From: Halomonas halophila
Lineage (GTDB): Bacteria; Pseudomonadota; Gammaproteobacteria; Pseudomonadales; Halomonadaceae
NCBI GenBank assembly: GCA_002433675.1
Contig: DJIP01000338.1
Coordinates: 1-7,598 of the forward strand
Length of the DNA: 7,598 nt
Reading direction: 5' to 3'
Part shown: one piece after another, positions 1 to 5,820 of the stretch
Numbering within the stretch: the stretch's first letter is position 1
Layout: the number at the start of each line of letters is the position of its first letter
Notes under the pieces: model-generated
Databases searched by the model: none
Told to the model about the DNA's origin: nothing
The model's input: only the letters and a program-made list of their open reading frames with translations
Program-made: the position numbers and the translations under genes

Positions 1-629
1 TCATACACCGCCTGCTCGAACTCCTTGGGCTCCATGCTGCCCGGCGACGTCACCTGCAGGGTCTCGCAGGACTGGTACTTGCCGGTCAGCGGATCGAGTT
101 CGGCGTCACCGACCGCATGGTCGGAGGCTGCACAGACCTTTTCCTGCACCCCCTGCAGCGGCTCGAGCACGTTGGGCATGCCCACCGCCGGGAACACCAC
201 ATTGTTGACCCCGGTGGCGCGCTCGCTGTCACGATAGAAGCTCAGCAGATAGCTGTAGATCCAGTCGGTGCCACGCAGCCTGGCCTCGAGGGTCAGATCC
301 GGCGGCGCCTTGCCGAACCATACCTCGGCATCCTCGGCGCTCATCGCCTTGTGCATCTGGTCGTTGTACCCCAGCTCCGGCGAGAAGATCAGGTTGTCCT
401 CGACCAGATCCTGGGGCATGCCCAGATCCTCGGCAGCGCGGGAGAAACGCTGATACTCCAGGGAATGACAGCCCATGCAGTAGTTGACGTAGAGCTTCAT
501 CCCGTTCTGCAGCGAGGCCTGGTTCTCCAGATCCGGCGACATGCTGCGCAGGTGCACCCCCTCGCCGCCCGCGGCGAAGGAGCAAAGCGGGACCAGCGCG
601 AAGAGCAGTGCGAACAGTTGCTTTTTCAT
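1..629 (-). CDS. petC: Cytochrome c1 subunit of the bc1 complex, C-terminus cut by the left edge
   Basis: Heme-carrying subunit of ubiquinol:cytochrome c oxidoreductase. It takes electrons from the Rieske cluster and passes them to soluble or membrane-bound cytochrome c on the periplasmic side. The 209 visible residues begin with a Sec signal peptide (MKKQ, then a hydrophobic stretch to about residue 18, with likely cleavage after A19 or A20). The heme c attachment motif CMGCH is at residues 51-55. M151, in the segment PAVGMPNVL, is the likely axial Met ligand. Cytochrome c1 usually ends in a membrane anchor; that part lies beyond position 1, so the gene is partial and shows no sign of damage. 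The ATG at 629 shares one base with the petB stop codon (TAATG), and an AGGGTGA ribosome site sits 7 bases upstream inside petB. It is the last visible gene of petABC. By synteny sspA would be expected next to the left (inference). Confidence 0.95.
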   Translation of the reverse strand, partial: MKKQLFALLFALVPLCSFAAGGEGVHLRSMSPDLENQASLQNGMKLYVNYCMGCHSLEYQRFSRAAEDLGMPQDLVEDNLIFSPELGYNDQMHKAMSAEDAEVWFGKAPPDLTLEARLRGTDWIYSYLLSFYRDSERATGVNNVVFPAVGMPNVLEPLQGVQEKVCAASDHAVGDAELDPLTGKYQSCETLQVTSPGSMEPKEFEQAVY

Positions 630-1888
630 TAGCCAGTCACCCTTTCAGGAACGGGTTTGGTCTTCTCCAGCCGCGTATAGATGGGCATCAACACGAAGAA
701 GGCGAAGTAGATCACGGTGCAGACCTGGGCCAGCAGCGTCCTGGCGCCGGTGGGCGGCAGTACCCCGAGCACCCCGAGGATGACAAAGCTGATCGCGAAC
801 AGCACCAGCATCACCTTGGAGATCCAGCCCTTGTAGCGCATGGAGCGCACCGGAGAGCGATCGAGCCAGGGCAGCACGAACAGCACCGCGATGGCCGCCC
901 CCATGAAGATGACCCCGAGGAACTTGGCGTCCAGACCGAACAGCGAGAAGGTGATGGCGCGCAGGATCGCGTAGAAGGGCGTGAAGTACCACACCGGGGC
1001 GATATGATCCGGCGTCTTCAGCGGGTTGGCCGGCTCGAAGTTGGGCTTCTCGAGGAAGTATCCGCCACCTTCGGGGAAGTAGAAGATCACCGCGCAGAAC
1101 ACGAACAGGAACACCGCCACCCCGACGATATCCTTCACCGTGTAGTAGGGATGGAAGGGAATGCCGTCCAGCGGCTTGCCGGTCTCGTCCTTCTTGGCCT
1201 TGATATCGATGCCGTCGGGATTGTTGGACCCCACCTCGTGCAGAGCGATGATGTGCAACACCACCAGCGCCAGGATCACGATGGGCAGCGCCACCACGTG
1301 CAGGGCAAAGAAGCGGTTCAGCGTGATTCCGGAGATCAGGTAGTCACCACGCACCCACTGGGCCAGGTCGGGACCGATGCCGGGGATGGCGGAAAACAGC
1401 GAGATGATGACCTGGGCACCCCAGTAGGACATCTGCCCCCAGGGCAGCAGGTAACCCATGAAGGCCTCGGCCATCAGCGCCAGGTAGATCGCCATGCCGA
1501 AGATCCACACCAGTTCACGCGGGGCCTTGTAGGAACCGTAGAGCAGCCCGCGGAACATGTGCAGGTAGACCACCAGGAAGAACGCCGAGGCGCCGGTGGA
1601 GTGCATGTAGCGGATCAGCCAGCCGTACTCGACATCACGCATGATGTACTCGACGGAGGCGAAGGCACCCTCGGCACTGGGATTGAAGCTCATGGTCAGC
1701 CAGACGCCGGTGAGGATCTGATTGACCAGCACCAGCAGCGCCAGGGAGCCGAAGAAGTACCAGAAGTTGAAGTTCTTGGGCGCGTAGTACTCGGACAGGT
1801 GCTCCTGCCACATCTGGGTCGCGGGGAAGCGATCATCGACCCAGCGCATGAAACCGCGTTCGGCCTTGGCCTTTTTGGGATTCGCCAT
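629..1888 (-). CDS. petB: Cytochrome b subunit of the bc1 complex
   Basis: Integral-membrane core of the bc1 complex, 419 residues. It oxidises ubiquinol at the Qo site and reduces quinone at the Qi site through two b hemes. It looks like the undivided cytochrome b of bc1, with about eight transmembrane helices (roughly 42-64, 94-113, 127-147, 195-217, 255-272, 322-341, 358-377, 386-403) and a Qo helix after the PVWY motif. Heme ligands are H96 and H110 in helix B and H197 and H212 in helix D. The Qo motif reads PVWY (298-301) instead of PEWY. The open frame extends 47 codons further upstream, but the ATG at 1888 is chosen because the extension lies wholly within petA, has no cytochrome b similarity, and this ATG has a GGAGGG site 6 bases upstream and gives the family N-terminus. 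The start shares one base with the petA stop, and the stop shares one base with the petC start, so translational coupling is likely. Confidence 0.98.
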   Translation of the reverse strand: MANPKKAKAERGFMRWVDDRFPATQMWQEHLSEYYAPKNFNFWYFFGSLALLVLVNQILTGVWLTMSFNPSAEGAFASVEYIMRDVEYGWLIRYMHSTGASAFFLVVYLHMFRGLLYGSYKAPRELVWIFGMAIYLALMAEAFMGYLLPWGQMSYWGAQVIISLFSAIPGIGPDLAQWVRGDYLISGITLNRFFALHVVALPIVILALVVLHIIALHEVGSNNPDGIDIKAKKDETGKPLDGIPFHPYYTVKDIVGVAVFLFVFCAVIFYFPEGGGYFLEKPNFEPANPLKTPDHIAPVWYFTPFYAILRAITFSLFGLDAKFLGVIFMGAAIAVLFVLPWLDRSPVRSMRYKGWISKVMLVLFAISFVILGVLGVLPPTGARTLLAQVCTVIYFAFFVLMPIYTRLEKTKPVPERVTG

Positions 1889-2487
1889 TATGCGCCCTCC
1901 CCGTCTTCGCCGACCACGATGACCGACTCGTTGACAAAGTAATAGGGTGGAACTTCCAGGTTCACCGGAGCGGGCACGTTGCGGAACACCCTGCCCGCCA
2001 GGTCGAAGCGCGAACCATGGCACGGGCAAAAGAAGCCACCGGGCCAGTCATCGACACCGACGCCTTCGGCATTGGGCTCGGGCTTGAACAGCGGTGAGCA
2101 GCCCAGATGCGTACAGATACCGACCAGCACACCGATCTCGGGCCGAATGGAGCGCAGCGAACCGCCGGCATACTCCGGCTGCATCGGCTTGGCGGAATCC
2201 GGATCTGCCAGCACCTCTTCGGTCAACGCCTCGGTACGCTCGATCATCTCCGGCGTGCGATTGATGACCCATACAGGACGGCCCCGCCACTCGACGGTCA
2301 TTCGCTGCCCGGGTTCGAGCTTCGAAATATCCGCCTGAACGGGCGCACCCGCCGCCCGAGCCCTGGCACTAGGCTGCCAGGAAGCCACAAAGGGTACCGC
2401 TACCCCGACGGCGCCGACTGCTCCAACCACGGAGGTCGCCCCTACGAGGAAACGGCGTCGCCCTTTGTTCACGCCGTTGTCTGCCAT
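1888..2487 (-). CDS. petA: Rieske iron-sulfur subunit of the bc1 complex
   Basis: A 199-residue [2Fe-2S] protein that takes the first electron from quinol at the Qo site and swings to cytochrome c1. The N-terminus has a twin-arginine motif, RRRFLVG (10-16), followed by an uncleaved-type membrane helix (about 15-36), consistent with Tat export of a folded cluster domain. The cluster ligands are visible in both Rieske boxes: C125 and H127 in CTHLGC, C154 and H157 in CPCHGS, with C130 and C156 placed to form the stabilising disulfide. S159 of the second box is kept, but the usual Tyr two residues on is Phe (F161). The C-terminal VPAPVNLEVPPY segment is typical of the family. The ATG at 2487 has GGGAGA 9 bases upstream. 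It is the first gene of petABC and follows a 373-base gap after rpsI that holds a candidate promoter. Confidence 0.97.
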   Translation of the reverse strand: MADNGVNKGRRRFLVGATSVVGAVGAVGVAVPFVASWQPSARARAAGAPVQADISKLEPGQRMTVEWRGRPVWVINRTPEMIERTEALTEEVLADPDSAKPMQPEYAGGSLRSIRPEIGVLVGICTHLGCSPLFKPEPNAEGVGVDDWPGGFFCPCHGSRFDLAGRVFRNVPAPVNLEVPPYYFVNESVIVVGEDGEGA

Positions 2488-2543
2488 GATCTGGTTTCTC
2501 CCATCAGACTTTATCCGTTGTTGTTTTCACGGCCCCTTGAATG

Positions 2544-2557
2544 TCCGTGACCACGGA
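2544..2557. promoter_or_regulatory. Inverted repeat in the petA leader (6-2-6)
   Basis: TCCGTG and CACGGA form a perfect 6-bp inverted repeat around a 2-base centre. It falls just downstream of the predicted petA transcription start and about 40 bases before the ribosome site. A 2-base loop is too tight for a good RNA hairpin, so a protein-binding site on DNA is the likelier reading. I cannot name a regulator. Confidence 0.4.
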
Positions 2558-2573
2558 TACAAGTGGCTTGTAT
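2557..2573. promoter_or_regulatory. Operator-like inverted repeat over the petA start site (7-3-7)
   Basis: ATACAAG-TGG-CTTGTAT is a perfect 7-bp palindrome with a 3-base centre. It overlaps the downstream end of the predicted -10 box (2572-2577) and would cover the expected transcription start near 2565. That placement suits a repressor that blocks open-complex formation. It directly abuts the 6-2-6 repeat. No known operator consensus came to mind. Confidence 0.45.
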
Positions 2574-2600
2574 GTTAGGAAATCCCCCCCACCGGCACAA
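2572..2600 (-). promoter_or_regulatory. Candidate sigma70 promoter for petABC
   Basis: On the minus strand, TTGTGC (2595-2600) and TAACAT (2572-2577) are separated by 17 bases. They match the consensus at 3 of 6 and 4 of 6 positions, so the promoter would be modest. It lies 85 bases upstream of the petA ATG. The spacer contains a run of seven G. It is the best pair I found in the gap, but it rests on pattern only. Confidence 0.4.
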
Positions 2601-2809
2601 GAAGCCGGCTAACCCAGACCCCCTGCGCAATCCCCAGACAATTGACGTGGAACAACTTTATGCCACTGTGCCTGTTCGCCTTGGCGTATTGGGCGGCTCA
2701 AAAGGCATAGAGAATGACAGAATAACGAGGGAAGCAAGCAGCACCCGCCGCCCGAATGATCTCTACAATCAGAGCACTACAGCACACAATTTTTCGATAC
2801 CCAGATACG

Positions 2810-2840
2810 ACAACGCCCGGGCCAATGGCCCGGGCGTTGT
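2810..2840 (-). terminator. Hairpin terminator after rpsI
   Basis: A perfect 14-bp GC-rich stem (2810-2823 with 2827-2840) closes on a 3-base loop, 20 bases after the rpsI stop. Position and stability fit the end of the rplM-rpsI operon. The expected U-rich tail is poor on the minus strand, so it may terminate only partly or act mainly as a 3' end stabiliser. Confidence 0.65.
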
Positions 2841-2860
2841 TGATCGGCAAGCGTTGGAGA

Positions 2861-3250
2861 TTAACGCTTGGAGAACTGCGGGCGACGACGCGCCTTGCGC
2901 AGACCGACCTTCTTACGCTCGACTTCACGTGCGTCACGAGTGACGTAGCCGGCAGCACGCAGCGGCTGACGGAAGTCCTCGTTGTACTGCATCAGGGCAC
3001 GGGTGATGCCGTGACGAATGGCGCCGGCCTGGGCGCTGCCGCCGCCACCCTTGACGGTGACATAGACGTCGAACTGGCCGAGGGTCTCGGTCAGTTCCAG
3101 CGGCTGGCGAACCACCATGCGGCCAGTCACGCGACCGAAGTATTCGTTCAGGTCACGGCTGTTGACGGTGATCTTGCCGGTGCCCGGCTTGAGGAAGACG
3201 CGCGCGGTTGAGGTCTTGCGGCGCCCGGTACCGTAATACTGCTGTGTCAT
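2861..3250 (-). CDS. rpsI: 30S ribosomal protein S9
   Basis: A protein of the small-subunit head, 129 residues, close to the E. coli length. The family landmarks are all visible: [12 protein letters not shown] near the N-terminus (7-18), the glycine-rich [15 protein letters not shown] segment (68-82), and the basic C-terminus [16 protein letters not shown] ending in QFSKR. That tail reaches the ribosomal P site and contacts the anticodon stem-loop of the tRNA (known for the family). The ATG at 3250 lies 13 bases after the rplM stop. Its ribosome site AGGGGA overlaps that TGA stop, which implies coupled translation of L13 and S9 from one message. The stop is followed by a strong hairpin. Confidence 0.99.
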   Translation of the reverse strand: MTQQYYGTGRRKTSTARVFLKPGTGKITVNSRDLNEYFGRVTGRMVVRQPLELTETLGQFDVYVTVKGGGGSAQAGAIRHGITRALMQYNEDFRQPLRAAGYVTRDAREVERKKVGLRKARRRPQFSKR

Positions 3251-3263
3251 GGCGAAGATCCCC

Positions 3264-3692
3264 TCAGATGTTCAGTTCTTGCGGCTGCTGGGCAGCGTGC
3301 GGATGTTCGGAACCGGCGTAGACCTTGAGCTTGGCGTGCATGGCACGACCCAGCGGACCCTTCGGCAGCATGCCCTTGACGGCACCTTCGATGACACGCT
3401 CGGGGGCGTGGTCGATCAGCTGGCTGAAGGTCATGGAACGCAGGCCACCCGGATAACCGGTGTGACGATGGTACATCTTGTCGCTGGCCTTGTTGCCGGT
3501 GACCTTAACCTTCTCGGCATTGATCACGACGATGTAGTCGCCGGTGTCAACGTGAGGAGTGTATTCCGGCTTGTGCTTGCCACGCAGGCGGCGAGCAATT
3601 TCGGTAGCCAGACGACCGAGCGTCTTGTCCGCGGCATCGACGACATACCAGTCGCGCTGGACGGACTGCGGCTTAGCACTGAACGTCTTCAT
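3264..3692 (-). CDS. rplM: 50S ribosomal protein L13
   Basis: An early-assembling 23S rRNA-binding protein of the large subunit. It has 142 residues, the same length as the E. coli protein as I recall it. Typical segments are [19 protein letters not shown] (15-33), [16 protein letters not shown] (51-66), MLPKGPLGR (108-116) and the C-terminal [17 protein letters not shown] (121-137). The open frame continues far upstream, but that part runs through the leader and into zapE in another frame and is not protein-like. The ATG at 3692 begins the usual MKTFSAKP and has GGTGA 8 bases upstream. A promoter at 3856-3884 serves it, with a structured leader. In E. coli, L13 is reported to repress its own operon at the leader, and the same control is plausible here (inference). 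Confidence 0.99.
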   Translation of the reverse strand: MKTFSAKPQSVQRDWYVVDAADKTLGRLATEIARRLRGKHKPEYTPHVDTGDYIVVINAEKVKVTGNKASDKMYHRHTGYPGGLRSMTFSQLIDHAPERVIEGAVKGMLPKGPLGRAMHAKLKVYAGSEHPHAAQQPQELNI

Positions 3693-3849
3693 GGATGAAA
3701 TCACCAATTCGATGTGTTGGATCCCTTTCGTCGTGTTCTGGACACCCAATAGGTGCTCAGCGAGACCACGCCGCGAAGAGATCATCCCTATTTTTCTTGG
3801 TTGCGCGGCATCCGGAAATCCGGACGATGCCGCCACAACGGTCGAGCGA
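3693..3849 (-). promoter_or_regulatory. Structured rplM leader, possible L13 autoregulation element
   Basis: From the predicted start near 3849 the untranslated leader is about 155 nt, long for a simple leader. It contains a bulged hairpin at 3805-3833 (outer 7-bp arm, 3-base bulge, inner 5-bp arm, small loop). It also has short CACC/GGTG and GTGT/ACAC pairings around 3730-3755. A CCAA at 3717-3720 (minus-strand sense) can pair with the TTGG at 3704-3707, which overlaps the GGTGA ribosome site. No U-tract follows the main hairpin, so it does not look like a terminator for zapE. Ribosomal-protein operons are commonly controlled by such leaders; the link here is inference. Confidence 0.45.
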
Positions 3850-3855
3850 GCGCGC

Positions 3856-3884
3856 ATTCTACATGAGCGAAAGCGTGCCGTCAC
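3856..3884 (-). promoter_or_regulatory. Promoter of rplM-rpsI
   Basis: On the minus strand, GTGACG (3879-3884, 4 of 6 consensus matches) and TAGAAT (3856-3861, 5 of 6) are 17 bases apart. GCGCGC follows directly as discriminator. A GC-rich discriminator is a known feature of promoters under stringent (ppGpp) control, as expected for ribosomal genes. It sits in the gap after the zapE stop, so rplM-rpsI need not depend on zapE transcription. Confidence 0.7.
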
Positions 3885-3913
3885 CCCCTCGGACACACGC
3901 AATCTCCGTCGAT

Positions 3914-5080
3914 TCAGGGCTTGTGGGGCAGCGCCAGGTATTCGCGGGACTGCATCTCCTGAAGCCTGGACAGGGTGCGCTCGAACTCGAACTCCAGCTT
4001 GCCACCCTGGTAAAGCGCCTCCGCCGGCGCCTCGGCAGACATCAACAGCTTGACGCCACGGTCGTAGAACTCGTCGACCATGTTGATGAAGCGCCTGGCC
4101 TGGTCGTCGGTGGCGGCGTCCATGCGCCGCACACAGGAGACCAGGACCGTGTGGAACTCGCGAGCCAGCTCGATGTAGTCGTTCTGACTGCGGGGCCCAT
4201 CGCACAGCTCGAGGAAATCGAACCAGACCACGTCCTCGTGCAGTCGACGCGCCTTGAGGATGCGATGGTTGATCTCCACCGGCACCTGCTCTTCCCCCGC
4301 CTGGCCGGCGATCTCGCGAAAACTGCGCTCGAGCTCCTGATCCGCCGCCTCGTCCAGCGGCGAATGGAAGATCTCGGCGCGCTCCAGCGCCCGCAGCCGA
4401 TAGTCGACGCCGGAATCGACGTTGACCACCTCACAGTGGCGCTTGAGCAGATCGATGGCCGGCAGAAAGCGAGAACGCTGCAGGCCATCTTTGTACAGTT
4501 CATCCGGCAAGATGTTGGAGGTGGCGACCAGCACCACACCGCGCTCGAACAACGCCTCGAGCAGGTTGGCCAGAATCATGGCATCGGTGATGTCCTTGAC
4601 GAAGAACTCGTCAAAGCAGATCACCCTCGCCTCCTCGGCAAACTTGCCGGCGATCAGCCGGAGCGGGTTCTTCTCGCCCTTGCAGTGATCCAGCTCGTTG
4701 TGGACACGCTGCATGAAGCGATGGAAATGGGTGCGCATCTTCTGGGGAAACGGCAGCGCTTCGTAGAAGGTATCGACCAGGTAGGTCTTGCCACGACCGA
4801 CCCCACCCCAGAAATAGAGCCCGGAGATGGCGGGCAGCGCCGGCTCCTGCTCTTCCTCCTTGCGCCCGAACAGCCCCTTCACCTTCGACGCCCAGCCGTC
4901 GCGGGCCGCCGCCGACGCCTTGGCCTTCGGCGCGGCCACCAGCTCGTCATACAGTCGCTGCAGATGCGCCACGGCATTGGCCTGGGCGGCATCCTCCGTG
5001 AAATCATCACGTTGTAGGTCGCGCCGGTAGCGTTCCAGCGGGGTTTCTGGCCGACCACTGCTCGACGGGGAAGAGCTCAT
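3914..5080 (-). CDS. zapE: Cell division ATPase ZapE (AFG1/LACE1 family)
   Basis: An AAA-type P-loop ATPase, 388 residues (the E. coli protein is about 375). Walker A is GGVGRGKT (92-99) and Walker B is VICFDE (153-158). ATSN (186-189) is the sensor-like strand, and arginines in the GLQRSRF segment (199-205) are candidate trans-acting residues. The late segment around [12 protein letters not shown] (334-345) is characteristic of the family. There is no membrane segment or signal, so it is cytosolic. E. coli ZapE associates with the FtsZ ring and reshapes FtsZ polymers, and its mitochondrial relatives act in quality control of respiratory subunits (known for the family). Residues about 50-80 form an Ala/Lys/Glu-rich low-complexity stretch before the P-loop. 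The ATG at 5080 has AGGA 6 bases upstream and a good promoter. It is divergent from the zapG-type gene, an arrangement I recall from E. coli. Confidence 0.96.
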   Translation of the reverse strand: MSSSPSSSGRPETPLERYRRDLQRDDFTEDAAQANAVAHLQRLYDELVAAPKAKASAAARDGWASKVKGLFGRKEEEQEPALPAISGLYFWGGVGRGKTYLVDTFYEALPFPQKMRTHFHRFMQRVHNELDHCKGEKNPLRLIAGKFAEEARVICFDEFFVKDITDAMILANLLEALFERGVVLVATSNILPDELYKDGLQRSRFLPAIDLLKRHCEVVNVDSGVDYRLRALERAEIFHSPLDEAADQELERSFREIAGQAGEEQVPVEINHRILKARRLHEDVVWFDFLELCDGPRSQNDYIELAREFHTVLVSCVRRMDAATDDQARRFINMVDEFYDRGVKLLMSAEAPAEALYQGGKLEFEFERTLSRLQEMQSREYLALPHKP

Positions 5081-5114
5081 GTAGCGTCCTGGCGTTCAAC
5101 AAGTTCGGAGCCGC

Positions 5115-5143
5115 ATTATACGCAGACCACGCAGGAATGGCAG
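5115..5143 (-). promoter_or_regulatory. Promoter of zapE
   Basis: On the minus strand, CTGCCA (5138-5143, 4 of 6 matches) and a perfect TATAAT (5115-5120) are 17 bases apart. The expected start near 5108 leaves a leader of about 28 bases with AGGA well placed before the ATG. Confidence 0.7.
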
Positions 5144-5205
5144 GTGCCTGGCCTGGTCCGGCGCGTACGCTTCACGCCAGCGCGCCGAGGGAGGCTCCCA
5201 GGCCA

Positions 5206-5236
5206 TTGACCCTTTATGAGCCAACGCCTCTATAAT
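5206..5236 (+). promoter_or_regulatory. Promoter of the zapG/yhcB-type gene
   Basis: TTGACC (5206-5211, 5 of 6 matches) and a perfect TATAAT (5231-5236) are separated by 19 bases, two more than ideal. Both boxes are strong. The transcript should begin near 5243, which rules out the upstream in-frame ATG at 5216 as a start for the downstream gene. Confidence 0.7.
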
Positions 5237-5296
5237 GGGCCGTCGGCCAGGCCGGCGGCGGCCGCGGGTCGTCCGAAAGAGCTCAGGGAGAACTAC

Positions 5297-5740
5297 GTGG
5301 AACCAAGCAACTTCAACATGATCCTGGCGGCGGCTTGCCTGGTGGCGGGAATTGGACTCGGCGCGCTGGGCTACCACCTGCTCAACGGCGGCGCACGCAA
5401 TGCCCAGCGGCTGCGCCTCAAGCTGACCGAACGGGAACGCCAGCTGACCGAGTGGAAAGACGGTGTCGACGACCACCTGCAACAGATGGACAATCTGGCC
5501 AGACAGGTCTGCGATGATGCCCTCACCCTGCAGCGGCAACTTCACGAGTCGGCGCGTCAGCTTGGCAGCAAGGCCATCGCCAGCGAGGTGACACCGCCCA
5601 GCGAGCCCGGCGAGACCAGCGATGATATCGCCATTCCGCGAGACTACGCCGACGGCAACCGCGGCACCCTGTCAGAGGACTTCGGTCTGCGCCAGGCCGA
5701 TGACGACCAGAACGCAGAACCTCGCCCGCCACGTTACTGA
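5297..5740 (+). CDS. zapG: YhcB/ZapG-type membrane-anchored coiled-coil protein (DUF1043)
   Basis: An inner-membrane protein of 147 residues with one N-terminal membrane helix (about 6-29). A charged, Gln/Leu-rich coiled-coil region (about 34-90) faces the cytoplasm, and a low-complexity acidic and proline-rich tail follows. The tail contains IPRDYADG (113-120), matching the MPRDYSEG segment I recall near the C-terminus of E. coli YhcB; with the helix-plus-coil layout this supports the family call. E. coli YhcB is linked to the division and elongation machinery and to envelope integrity; the precise role is unsettled. The start is the GTG at 5297, with AGGGAG 6 bases upstream. An in-frame ATG at 5216 would add 27 residues, but it lies upstream of the -10 box. 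The symbol follows E. coli usage and is less certain than the family. Confidence 0.88.
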   Translation: MEPSNFNMILAAACLVAGIGLGALGYHLLNGGARNAQRLRLKLTERERQLTEWKDGVDDHLQQMDNLARQVCDDALTLQRQLHESARQLGSKAIASEVTPPSEPGETSDDIAIPRDYADGNRGTLSEDFGLRQADDDQNAEPRPPRY

Positions 5741-5748
5741 CCGCCTCG

Positions 5749-5788
5749 CCATGACAAAGCCCGCACACTGGTGCGGGCTCTGTCATGG
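5749..5788. terminator. Bipartite hairpin between convergent genes
   Basis: A 40-base near-perfect palindrome. The outer 8-bp arm (5749-5756 with 5781-5788) is separated from an inner 9-bp GC-rich arm (5758-5766 with 5771-5779) by one A/C mismatch, and the loop is 4 bases. It begins 8 bases after the zapG stop and ends 32 bases before the end of the NIF3-family gene, so it can serve both as a bidirectional terminator. No run of U follows on either strand. Confidence 0.75.
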
Positions 5789-5820
5789 CAACGACGCAAG
5801 CGGTCAATAGCGCTTGCCGC

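Larger units (their letters stand above)
2488..2860. other. Intergenic region between rpsI and petA
   Basis: A stretch of 373 bases without a credible gene. Next to rpsI it holds a strong hairpin (2810-2840), and towards petA a candidate promoter (2572-2600) with two abutting palindromes (2544-2573). The middle, about 2610-2805, is less GC-rich than the flanking genes, and I see no coding signal, RNA gene or repeat there. Several short open frames cross it on both strands, but none has both a ribosome site and a recognisable protein. It separates rplM-rpsI from petABC transcriptionally, although read-through from the ribosomal operon is possible because the hairpin lacks a clear U-tract. Confidence 0.7.

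Noticed and set aside
575..629. Possible lipoprotein signal in cytochrome c1 (Cys at residue 16)
   Set aside because: The residue before the Cys is Leu, not the Gly, Ala or Ser of a lipobox, and a normal signal peptidase I site follows at SFAA.
608..1942. Long rightward open frame of 444 codons opposite petB and petA
   Set aside because: Its product is a His/Gln/Glu/Asp-rich string typical of antisense reading of a GC-rich membrane-protein gene. The true genes on the other strand have unmistakable family motifs.
2698..2958. Small open frames in the gap between rpsI and petA
   Set aside because: They run through the terminator hairpin or into rpsI, lack convincing ribosome sites, and show no recognisable protein sequence.
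3693..4205. N-terminal extension of the rplM frame into a 313-residue protein
   Set aside because: The extra part is not protein-like, crosses the rplM promoter and overlaps zapE in another frame. L13 has its normal length from the ATG at 3692.
3695..5017. Long rightward open frame of 440 codons opposite zapE
   Set aside because: Antisense shadow of zapE; no domain or sensible N-terminus, and it begins inside the rplM leader.
5239..5259. GC-rich 9-bp hairpin just after the -10 box of the zapG-type gene
   Set aside because: The predicted start lies inside it, so only part would be transcribed, and such palindromes are expected in very GC-rich sequence. Not strong enough to call an element.
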